Notes under the pieces: generated by a model
Databases searched by the model: none
Seen by the model: only the letters and a program-made list of their open reading frames with translations
Told to the model about the DNA's origin: nothing
Position numbers and translations under genes: made by a program
Shown: one piece after another, positions 1 through 5,979 of the stretch
How the letters are laid out: every line of letters starts with the position of its first letter
Position numbering within the stretch: position 1 is the first letter of the stretch
Source: Phenylobacterium sp.
GTDB lineage: Bacteria; Pseudomonadota; Alphaproteobacteria; Caulobacterales; Caulobacteraceae
Direction of reading: 5' to 3'
Length of the DNA stretch: 32,075 nt
Assembly (NCBI RefSeq): GCF_025934275.1
Contig: NZ_JAICYI010000042.1
Location: 1-32,075 of the forward strand

Positions 1-62
1 CCCAGAACCTCCGTAAACTCGCCAAGCTGATCCCAGTCCCAGAGCTCCCGGCGCCCGCCTGA
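1..62 (+). CDS. C-terminal end of an unidentified gene, possibly a transposase
   Basis: The frame starting at base 3 is open from the window edge and reads QNLRKLAKLIPVPELPAPA before a TGA at 60-62. The basic, leucine-rich run followed by a proline-rich end resembles the tails of some DDE transposases, and the following sequence (about 120-140) has the look of an insertion-sequence end. Only 19 residues are visible, so the identification is a guess; it could equally be the tail of any other gene. Confidence 0.35.
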   Translation, partial: QNLRKLAKLIPVPELPAPA

Positions 63-361
63 GCGGCGACGGCCACCGCGAGCCTCATCCGGCCGCGCTG
101 ACAACGCCGCTCAAAGCCGCCTTCTTCAACACAATCGACTCAATGGAGACGTTGGGAGAGTCCGCATTGGGACGACAGGTGCGACTCCTAGGGGAGTCGA
201 GCACGCGGCATCGCGCGGCCGTGCCATTCCCAATATGCGGCAGCCGAGCCGGATTCGACATCGATTGGCAGATCGGATGCGGGCGGCGGCGGCGCGGAGG
301 TGAGAGGCGACAATACGGCTGGTCGCGTGATTAGGCGGATGGACTGCCGCTAAGGCGGCAC
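63..361. other. Non-coding interval, possible mobile-element end
   Basis: No convincing gene lies here; a 63-codon frame at 143-334 has arginine-rich, low-complexity content and no family features. The interval holds a short hairpin at 182-199 (arms CGACTCC and GGAGTCG around a 4-base loop) and a second one at 345-360. It separates the truncated gene at the window edge from the RelA/SpoT gene that ends at 362 and is plausibly the flank of an insertion sequence. Confidence 0.4.
345..360. terminator. Hairpin next to the RelA/SpoT gene stop codon
   Basis: TGCCGC and GCGGCA form a 6-bp stem around TAAG. On the plus strand the stem is followed by CCTATTTTTTC, so it would act as an intrinsic terminator for transcription entering from the left. 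For the minus-strand RelA/SpoT gene, which stops at 362, it supplies a stem but no T tract. Confidence 0.35.
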
Positions 362-1570
362 CTATTTTTTCTTCTTCCTCTTCGGTTTCGACTTGGGAGT
401 CGGCTCAGCCCACAGCTTTCTTGCAAACATCCAGCTGGGATCTGCCCGCTCGCGGGGCGTGGGAATAGACCGCTTCTGCAGCGCGACTTCAAACTCCCGA
501 ACCGCGCCGCCGCTCACCAATTCTCCGAGCTGCATTTTGAACAGCTGTACGTCGCCGAAATAGTTCGGGTAAGCGCGCTTGAGGTTTTCCAGCTTTACGC
601 CTTCGATCAGGACAACGTCCGATGTGTCCCCACCGGTGAGGTTGTCGATGATCTCGGCATCCTCGTAACTTCTCACCGCAAATCGCGATTGGAATTTAGG
701 GGTTACTCTTACCTGCCTCGTCTCGCGCTCGTATTCGATCAAGTAATATTTCGGCGTTCCCGAGACCTCGACGGCGTCTAGTGACCAGAAAAATGCGGTG
801 CTCATGTTCTCCAGCACCTGCACGGCGTCCAGATGACCCGCCTGCTCCTTCAGTTCCCGCACACGGATCGATCGATCCGACATGCCTTTCGCCGGGTCGC
901 AGCCTTCTGCCTCCGCAAACTCGGCCGACATGAGCGCAAACAGCCGCAGCCATTCCGGACTGCCTTTCCCGGACTTCAACTCCTCACCGCAGAAGAGGCC
1001 GACGGCTTCGACCGCGGTCGCCCAAGAATGTTGGAGATCGGTGCGAATCTGGACCTCGACGCGCCGACCATTGAAGACCTGCTTGTCGCCTGATCCCCGG
1101 TACTCAAATTTGAGGTCGTGGGATCGGTAGCCGGTCGGGCGCGCCTCGTGGATGTAGTCGTTCTGATCCCAGAGGACATGCCGAGAACGGTCCCGGAGTG
1201 TGCTGACTAGCGCTGTCGCGTCCTGCATCGAGCCCATAATCGCGCGGCAACCGCCGAGGTCCTGGAAGGTCTCCAGGCCCAGTGGCCGCTTCCTCCCGCT
1301 CATGCGACGGAGCTTTCCCCGGATCGCATTCATGCGCTTCAGCCGGGCGGCGGTCAGGCCGTCTAGGCCCCGCAGTCGGATATGAGCCCGCAGCGTATGG
1401 TGCAGGCTGCGCATCGGGTGGGCGTGGGAGTCCCGCCATTGGTTGGCGATGCTGAAGGCCTCCCGGATTCGCTGCTCCGTTTCCGGCGCCCAGATCAGGT
1501 CGCCGCCGATGACCTGTCCGGCGTCGCGCACGGTCGCCAAGTCGTGCTCGAAGGGCGACAGCGCGTTCAT
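362..1570 (-). CDS. RelA/SpoT-domain nucleotidyltransferase-like protein
   Basis: A 402-residue protein with a central RelA/SpoT synthetase-type domain. It shows QDLGGCRAI at about 103-111 (Asp104 at the metal-binding position), NDYI at 137-140, the substrate-loop GYRS at 147-150 and VEVQIRT at 171-177 (Glu172), followed by LQHSWATAVE. These are the residues expected of an active pyrophosphokinase; no HD hydrolase domain precedes them. It is longer than housekeeping small alarmone synthetases (about 200-260 residues): about 45-100 is a helical N-terminal part with a WRDSHAHP motif, and about 200-402 is uncharacterised and ends in a lysine/arginine-rich tail. Relatives occur in prophages and defence islands, and some small RelA/SpoT proteins are toxins that modify tRNA or make (p)ppApp. 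It lies 107 bp downstream of the prlF-like gene on the same strand. Codon use is less GC-extreme than in the core genes to the right. Whether it makes alarmones or modifies another target cannot be told from sequence. Confidence 0.85.
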   Translation of the reverse strand: MNALSPFEHDLATVRDAGQVIGGDLIWAPETEQRIREAFSIANQWRDSHAHPMRSLHHTLRAHIRLRGLDGLTAARLKRMNAIRGKLRRMSGRKRPLGLETFQDLGGCRAIMGSMQDATALVSTLRDRSRHVLWDQNDYIHEARPTGYRSHDLKFEYRGSGDKQVFNGRRVEVQIRTDLQHSWATAVEAVGLFCGEELKSGKGSPEWLRLFALMSAEFAEAEGCDPAKGMSDRSIRVRELKEQAGHLDAVQVLENMSTAFFWSLDAVEVSGTPKYYLIEYERETRQVRVTPKFQSRFAVRSYEDAEIIDNLTGGDTSDVVLIEGVKLENLKRAYPNYFGDVQLFKMQLGELVSGGAVREFEVALQKRSIPTPRERADPSWMFARKLWAEPTPKSKPKRKKKK

Positions 1571-1587
1571 GGGCGGCCTGATTCAAT

Positions 1588-1614
1588 GTTCATGATGCGG
1601 ATCATATCATGAAC
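1588..1614 (-). promoter_or_regulatory. Operator-like palindrome upstream of the RelA/SpoT gene
   Basis: A perfect 9-bp inverted repeat, GTTCATGAT and ATCATGAAC, with a 9-bp spacer, lies 18-44 bp upstream of the ATG at 1570. On the minus strand a TTGCAG hexamer is followed after 17 bp by TGATAT, which lies partly in the palindrome, so a bound protein would cover a -10 element. This suggests the gene has its own regulated promoter in addition to any read-through from prlF. Confidence 0.5.
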
Positions 1615-1677
1615 AGAATAGCGGCGCTGCAAGTGCCAAATTGACCCGGCGCAGGGGTGGACGCACCCTGTGTTGGT

Positions 1678-2043
1678 CTAGAAGGTCACATCATCCGGAA
1701 GCACGTCATCATCACGAACCGTCACGCCCTTGACCAATTCCGTCAGCTTTTCGAGTTCGGTGCCGGTGAACGGAGAAAGTTGCGAGGGATTGGCCGCCAT
1801 CTCCTTTTCCAAGAACGCGAGGTAGGCCGACACGACCGGATCGTGCGCATCCCCGGCGTCGGCGTCCGTCGCGCCCTCATCGACCGTGACCAGTACCTTG
1901 CCGAGTCCGATGTGGTGGACAACCAGCTTCGCCCGCACCCGGAACTCCGGATGAGCCGTGAAAAACGACTTATCCAGACGCAGCGCGCCCGAATTGCCCG
2001 TCGTCGTGATTGCCCCGCCAAAACTCGCCGCGGCCCGCGTCAT
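1678..2043 (-). CDS. prlF: PrlF-family type II antitoxin
   Basis: A 121-residue protein. The N-terminal part (about 8-55) resembles the swapped-hairpin (AbrB/SpoVT-like) DNA-binding fold of PrlF. The C-terminal part, YLAFLEKEMAANPSQLSPF at about 74-92, matches the FLxFLxxDIxxNPxxxxPF region of E. coli PrlF, and the acidic end (DDDVLPDD) is also typical. PrlF binds and neutralises the ribosome-dependent RNase YhaV, and the complex represses its own promoter. The start at 2043 is preceded by a GAGAGGG ribosome binding site about 10 bp upstream; an upstream extension to 2172 would run through the operator repeats and is not favoured. Unusually, the matching toxin gene is not next to it but on the other strand at 2801-3307. 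A RelA/SpoT gene follows downstream on the same strand. Confidence 0.8.
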   Translation of the reverse strand: MTRAAASFGGAITTTGNSGALRLDKSFFTAHPEFRVRAKLVVHHIGLGKVLVTVDEGATDADAGDAHDPVVSAYLAFLEKEMAANPSQLSPFTGTELEKLTELVKGVTVRDDDVLPDDVTF

Positions 2044-2061
2044 GGTCCTACCCTCTCGCAG

Positions 2062-2079
2062 TACGTAAGATAATACGTA
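2062..2079 (-). promoter_or_regulatory. prlF promoter region with paired TACGTA palindromes
   Basis: Two TACGTA palindromes (2062-2067 and 2074-2079) are separated by AGATAA. On the minus strand the sequence between and overlapping them includes TATTAT (2070-2075), a good -10 hexamer about 27 bp upstream of the prlF ATG. No convincing -35 was found at normal spacing. The palindromes would place a repressor directly over the -10. Confidence 0.4.
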
Positions 2080-2100
2080 ACGGAAGGTTTCCCCATACCC

Positions 2101-2240
2101 GGACAAATCTGTCCACCCCCGCATGGTCCTTAGGGCGTGCTGCCCAACGGCGTGCTCCTCAGGGCCCGTCATTATTCATGGGACTTCTGCGTCCCGGGTT
2201 CATGGACATTCTTGTCCCAGCGGCGCGGACAAAAACGTCC
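2101..2240. repeat. Four GGAC-N6-GTCC operator-like inverted repeats
   Basis: Sites at 2101-2114 (GGACAAATCTGTCC), 2181-2194 (GGACTTCTGCGTCC), 2204-2217 (GGACATTCTTGTCC) and 2227-2240 (GGACAAAAACGTCC) share fixed GGAC/GTCC arms and differ in the six central bases. The last three start exactly 23 bp apart, a little over two helical turns, as expected for cooperative binding on one face of DNA. They lie in the 254-bp gap between the divergent prlF-like gene and the winged-helix/yhaV operon. The likely ligand is the PrlF-YhaV complex or the winged-helix protein; an iteron-like replication role is a less likely alternative. Confidence 0.75.
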
Positions 2241-2297
2241 TGGGGTTGCGGGTTCAGCACCCTAGGATTCGGCCCTGCGATGCCTCAGTATAGGGTC

Positions 2298-2804
2298 ATG
2301 GAAACGACCGCACCAGAAGAGGCCGCCGAGTCGGCCAAGCCGGCCAAGCCGGAGTCCGAGAAGGTCCTTCGCAAGAAGTGGCGGACCAGTCTCGACGCCG
2401 GCTGGACCGTGATCCCATCGGCGCTGATCCGAGGCCTGCCAAAGCTGCACATCGGCGCAGGCGAGCTCGCCGTGCTGATCGTCCTAATCGACATCTGGTG
2501 GGCGCCCGATAATCTGCCGTGGCCGTCGAAGAAGCTGATGGCTGAACGCCTAGGGGTGTCGCAGAAGACGATCCAGCGAAGCCTCGCGGCGCTGCAACGT
2601 GAAGGACTGATCGTAAGCGAATGGCGGTACCGAGCCGGGGGCGGCCAGACATCTAACCAGTACGACCTGTCGCCGCTCGTCGCGAAGCTCGAAGAGATCG
2701 CGGCGACTATCAAGACGGCCGACGAGGAGGCGAAGAGGCTGAAGCGGGCAGCCACGCGGCCCGGGCTTAAAGCCAAGGCAGGCGTGGGCGGAGCTGCGCC
2801 ATGA
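2298..2804 (+). CDS. Winged-helix DNA-binding protein upstream of the yhaV toxin gene
   Basis: A 168-residue protein with a helix-turn-helix of the HTH_36 / replication-protein N-terminal type at about 55-108 (PSKKLMAERLGVSQKTIQRS followed by the wing LQREGLIVSEWR). It is preceded by the WTVIPSALI motif common in island- and phage-borne relatives and followed by SNQYDLSPLV. The C-terminal 40 residues are helical, rich in Lys/Ala, and probably flexible. The ATG at 2298 is preferred because it leaves all four GGAC repeats outside the gene; in-frame ATGs at 2280, 2178 and further upstream exist, and no start has a strong ribosome binding site. Its TGA overlaps the yhaV ATG (ATGA, 2801-2804), so the two are translationally coupled. 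It is likely a regulator of the module, but a replication or partition role cannot be excluded. Confidence 0.75.
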   Translation: METTAPEEAAESAKPAKPESEKVLRKKWRTSLDAGWTVIPSALIRGLPKLHIGAGELAVLIVLIDIWWAPDNLPWPSKKLMAERLGVSQKTIQRSLAALQREGLIVSEWRYRAGGGQTSNQYDLSPLVAKLEEIAATIKTADEEAKRLKRAATRPGLKAKAGVGGAAP

Positions 2805-3307
2805 GCGCGCTCAAGGGCAAGAAGGACCGGCCCTTCGCGGTCCGCAACGGCTGGACCCTGCTGCGCCACCCGCAGTTCCGGGAGCCTTTTGACCGCCTTG
2901 TCGCGGAGGTGGCCAGGCTGAAGGCGGCCGATCCGGAAGGCTGGTCCGGTCACCCCAAGGCCAAGATGCTGAAGCGGATCAGCGACCTCATCTTGGATGA
3001 GATTCCGGCGAACCCGGACCACCCGAACTTCCGCCTCGGCAACACTATGGGCAAGCAGAACAGCCATTGGCGAAGGGCCAAGTTCCTCGGCCGCTTCCGG
3101 CTGTTCTATCGCTTCGACACCGCCGCCAAGATCATCATCTATGTGTGGGTGAACGATGAGAACACCCAGCGCAAGGCCGGTTCGAAGACCGATCCCTACG
3201 CGGTGTTCGAGAAGCGCCTGAGCCGCGGGGATCCGCCCGGAGACTGGGCGGAACTGCGCGCATCGGTGCCCGAAGATCCGGCTGCAGAGGAAATCGAGCC
3301 CGTGTGA
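2801..3307 (+). CDS. yhaV: YhaV-family type II toxin (ribonuclease)
   Basis: A 168-residue protein that follows E. coli YhaV closely across its length: NGWTLLRHPQF at 16-26, DRLVAEVARLKAADPEGW at about 31-48, the basic block SHWRRAKFLGRFRLFYRF at 88-105, VNDENT at 117-122, and a run from 129 to 149 with KTD, YAVF and RGDPPGDW. YhaV is a RelE-like ribosome-dependent mRNA endonuclease held inactive by PrlF. The conserved basic and aromatic residues are all present and there is no frameshift, so the toxin appears intact. It is about 14 residues longer than the E. coli protein because of an acidic tail. It starts inside the stop codon of the winged-helix gene and is transcribed away from its presumed antitoxin, an arrangement unlike the standard prlF-yhaV operon. 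Confidence 0.9.
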   Translation: MSALKGKKDRPFAVRNGWTLLRHPQFREPFDRLVAEVARLKAADPEGWSGHPKAKMLKRISDLILDEIPANPDHPNFRLGNTMGKQNSHWRRAKFLGRFRLFYRFDTAAKIIIYVWVNDENTQRKAGSKTDPYAVFEKRLSRGDPPGDWAELRASVPEDPAAEEIEPV

Positions 3308-3531
3308 TCGCTTGGCCAAGTCGAATGTCAGCGAAGGATGGGTAACCTTGCGTTGGCGACTTGTGCATGGCGATCCGACCCCGGCGACCAAAGCTGCACC
3401 GGAGCGTTAGCGACTGCGTCGGAGACGGTTAGAGCACGCGCTGCAGGGGCTGGGCGCAAGGTCTGCTAGTTGGGCCGGAGCCAACGTCCGCTCCTGGCGC
3501 GAAGCCACCGCCAATTGTGCGCCAAGATTCC

Positions 3532-3560
3532 TTGACTCTCCGCATCCGGTGTGTTCTACT
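3532..3560 (+). promoter_or_regulatory. Sigma-70-type promoter of the SOS-linked gene
   Basis: TTGACT (3532-3537) and TCTACT (3555-3560) are separated by 17 bp. Transcription would begin at about 3567-3570, at the ATG of the next gene, predicting a leaderless mRNA; no ribosome binding site is present. The roughly 220 bp between the yhaV stop and this promoter hold nothing recognisable. Confidence 0.6.
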
Positions 3561-3567
3561 TTTGTTC
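3553..3567 (+). promoter_or_regulatory. LexA (SOS) box
   Basis: GTTCTACTTTTGTTC matches GTTC-N7-GTTC, the direct-repeat LexA site of alphaproteobacteria. It overlaps the -10 element and predicted start point of the promoter above, the position expected for LexA repression. Confidence 0.7.
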
Positions 3568-3569
3568 GC

Positions 3570-4151
3570 ATGGAGACGGACGCGGAGATGATGGCGCGGC
3601 ATGGCCGGCTGCTGGCGGGGTTCGCCGAGCAGGCGGCCAGCCTGGCTGCGGACCTGCACGCCACCGCGCTCGCCGCCGCGACCCCGGAGGAGAAGCAGGC
3701 GACGAGCCTCGCCTTCCACCGCATGGGCCGGGCGCTGCGGATGACCGTCGCGCTGGAGGCCAAGCTCAGGCGCGACACCAGGGCCGATCAGCGCGCCGAG
3801 CAGGCCTGGGCCGCCGAGGCCGAGAGCGCGCGCCGCGGGCGCCGCAAGGCCGAGCTTCGGGCGCAGGTCGCGCGGATGGTGTTCTCCGAATACGAGCCGG
3901 GCGAGGACGAGGCCGCCGAGGTGCTGGAGCGGCTGGACGCCATGCTCGACGCCGAGGCCGAGATCGAGGGCTTCCTCGCCCAGGACCTGGCGGGCCAGCT
4001 CGCGCGCCTGTGCGCGGCGATCGGCTACCAGCCGCCCGCCTCGCCGCCGGCCGCAGATGCGCCGCCCCCCGCTCTGCAACCCGATCCCGGCCCGTCCCCG
4101 CGACCGGGCGGGGCGTTGCTCCCCGACCATCCGTTCCGCGGCTACGGCTGA
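3570..4151 (+). CDS. Uncharacterised SOS-controlled helical protein
   Basis: A 193-residue protein not assigned to a family. Residues 1-145 are almost entirely helical and rich in Ala, Arg and Glu, with possible coiled-coil character (about 60-95 is highly charged). Residues about 155-190 form a proline/alanine-rich, probably disordered tail ending in HPFRGYG. There is no signal peptide or membrane segment, so it is probably cytoplasmic. The ATG at 3570 is chosen because a consensus promoter with a LexA box ends exactly there; a GTG 21 bp upstream would put the box inside the gene. The promoter suggests a part in the DNA-damage response. Its helical, charged make-up would suit a small protein-binding regulator such as the SOS division inhibitors, but nothing in the sequence proves that. 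Confidence 0.75.
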   Translation: METDAEMMARHGRLLAGFAEQAASLAADLHATALAAATPEEKQATSLAFHRMGRALRMTVALEAKLRRDTRADQRAEQAWAAEAESARRGRRKAELRAQVARMVFSEYEPGEDEAAEVLERLDAMLDAEAEIEGFLAQDLAGQLARLCAAIGYQPPASPPAADAPPPALQPDPGPSPRPGGALLPDHPFRGYG

Positions 4152-4194
4152 GCGGCCTTTCCTTTCCCCGCGTCGCTTGGAATAAGCGTCCTCG

Positions 4195-5979
4195 ATGGAC
4201 GCCGAGACCTCGCTCCTGACCGCGCCGTTCCGCGACGCCCGCTATGCGCCGCGCGCGCTCGAGGTCGAGCACCGGCCGGGCGGCGAGCTGGTGCTGACCA
4301 ACCCGCGGCCTTACGAGACCCGCTTCCAGACCATGACCGCGGCCCTGGCGCACTGGGCCGAGGCCGCGCCCGCGCGCCCCTGGCTCGCCGAGCGCGCCGG
4401 CGTGGGCTGGCGCACGATCGGTTACGCCGAGGGCTGCGAGCGCGTCCGCGCGCTGGCCGGCGGCCTCGCCGAAGCGGGGCTCATCTCCGAGCGCCCGCTC
4501 TTGATCCTCTCGGCCAACGCCATCGCCCATGCGCTGATCAAGTACGCGGCGATGAGCCAGGCCATGCCGGCCGCCCCGGTCTCGGCGCAGTATGGGCTCA
4601 AGGGCGCGAACCTCGCGCGCCTCACCCACGCCTGCGAGGTGCTGCGGCCCGCGGCCGTCTATGTGGAGGACGCCGCCCGCTTCGCCGACGGGCTCGCCTG
4701 CGAAGCGCTGGCCGGCCTGCCGGTGATCGCCGGCCGCAACCCCCGCCCCGGCGACATCCCCCTGGAGCGGCTGTTCCGCGCCCAGCCCGCCGAGCCCACC
4801 GCAAGCCCTGAGGACCACGCCAAGTACCTGCTCACTTCCGGCTCGACGGGGCTTCCGAAGGCGGTGATCTGCACCCACCGCACGGTGTCGCTGAACTCCG
4901 CCCAGATCGCCGCCTGCTTCGACGATCCCGAGCCGCCGGTGCTGGTCCATTCGGCGCCCTGGAGCCATAGCCTCGGCGGCAACTCCATCCTGCACTACAC
5001 GACCCACCGCGGCGGCACGCTCTACATCGACGCCGGCCAGCCGGTCGCCGGCCGGTTCGGCGAGACGGTGCGGAACCTGACGGAGATCTCGCCCACCTAC
5101 CAGAACATGGTGCCGGCCGGCTGGATGCTGTTCGCCGACGAGCTGGAGCGCGACGAAGCGCTCGCCCGCCGCTTCTTCGCCCGCGTGCGCCTGCTGCAGT
5201 ACGGCGGCGCGGCGCTCGGCCAGACCGTCGCCGACCGCATCCAGGCGGCAGCGATCCGCACGGTCGGCGAGAAGATCAGCTTCGGCTCCGGCTATGGCGC
5301 GACCGAGACCGGCCCGACCGCCTGCAACGTCCACTGGCTGAACGACCGCATGGGCATGATCGGCCTGCCGGTCCCGGGCGCCTCGGTCCGCCTGGTCCCG
5401 GAGGCCGGCAAGCTCGACTTCCGGGTGAAGGGCCCGCAGGTCTCGCCGGGCTACCTCGGTCGCCCCGATCTCTCCGAGCGCGCCTTCGACGCGGAGGGCT
5501 TCTACGCGTTGGGCGACGCCGCCCGCTTCGTCGACCCGGCCGATCCGGCCAAGGGCATGATCTTCGACGGCCGGCTGTCGGAGAACTTCAAGCTGGCCAG
5601 CGGGACCTTCGTGGGCGTGGGTGAGCTGCGCATCCGCGCGATCGGCGCGATCGGGCCTCTGGTCACCGACGCGGTGGTCTGCGGCGAGGGCGAGGGGGGC
5701 GTGGGCCTGCTGCTCTACCCCAGCCCCGGCCGGCCGCGCGCCGAGGTCGAGGCCGCGGTCCGCGACGGGCTCGCCCGCTTCAACGCCGCAGCGCAGGGCG
5801 CCGGCTCGCGCATCGCACGCGCCCTGCTGCTGCCGGACGGCCCCGACGCCGCTCACGGCGAGATCACCGACAAGGGCTACATCGCCCAGGCGCTCGCGCG
5901 GCGGCTGCGCGCGCCGGCCGTGGCCCGCCTCTTCGCCGATCCCTGTCCACACGAGGTGATGGAGTTCCCGATCCCATGA
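4195..5979 (+). CDS. Acyl-CoA ligase, feruloyl-CoA synthase-like
   Basis: A 594-residue member of the AMP-binding (ANL) superfamily. The ATP-binding loop LLTSGSTGLPKAV lies at 212-224, the adenylate-binding motif GYGATETGPT at about 365-374, and the hinge region DGRLSENFKLASGTFV near 460-475, where many ANL enzymes instead have DRxKD. The FxGRLSExFKLxxGTxV form is typical of feruloyl-CoA synthase, which activates ferulate, caffeate or p-coumarate to CoA thioesters before side-chain shortening to aromatic aldehydes. The substrate here is inferred from this similarity only. The stop codon overlaps the start of the following ThDP enzyme (ATGA), so the two are one operon. No enoyl-CoA hydratase/lyase gene is adjacent, so the usual partner must lie elsewhere if the ferulate assignment is right. 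Confidence 0.8.
   Translation: MDAETSLLTAPFRDARYAPRALEVEHRPGGELVLTNPRPYETRFQTMTAALAHWAEAAPARPWLAERAGVGWRTIGYAEGCERVRALAGGLAEAGLISERPLLILSANAIAHALIKYAAMSQAMPAAPVSAQYGLKGANLARLTHACEVLRPAAVYVEDAARFADGLACEALAGLPVIAGRNPRPGDIPLERLFRAQPAEPTASPEDHAKYLLTSGSTGLPKAVICTHRTVSLNSAQIAACFDDPEPPVLVHSAPWSHSLGGNSILHYTTHRGGTLYIDAGQPVAGRFGETVRNLTEISPTYQNMVPAGWMLFADELERDEALARRFFARVRLLQYGGAALGQTVADRIQAAAIRTVGEKISFGSGYGATETGPTACNVHWLNDRMGMIGLPVPGASVRLVPEAGKLDFRVKGPQVSPGYLGRPDLSERAFDAEGFYALGDAARFVDPADPAKGMIFDGRLSENFKLASGTFVGVGELRIRAIGAIGPLVTDAVVCGEGEGGVGLLLYPSPGRPRAEVEAAVRDGLARFNAAAQGAGSRIARALLLPDGPDAAHGEITDKGYIAQALARRLRAPAVARLFADPCPHEVMEFPIP

Noticed and set aside
143..334. 63-codon plus-strand frame near the left edge
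   Set aside because: Arginine/glycine-rich composition, no ribosome binding site, no family features; fits chance in GC-rich DNA.
2044..2172. 43-residue N-terminal extension of the PrlF-like protein
   Set aside because: It would be encoded by the promoter and first GGAC repeat; the start at 2043 has a good ribosome binding site and matches PrlF length.
2101..2240. Plasmid- or phage-type replication origin with iterons
   Set aside because: The repeats are inverted operator-like sites rather than direct iterons, no AT-rich melting region or DnaA boxes are seen, and toxin-antitoxin genes flank them; left as an alternative only.
3766..5952. 728-codon minus-strand frame
   Set aside because: Antisense to the feruloyl-CoA-synthase-like gene; Arg/Gly/Ala/Val-rich shadow with no domain features.
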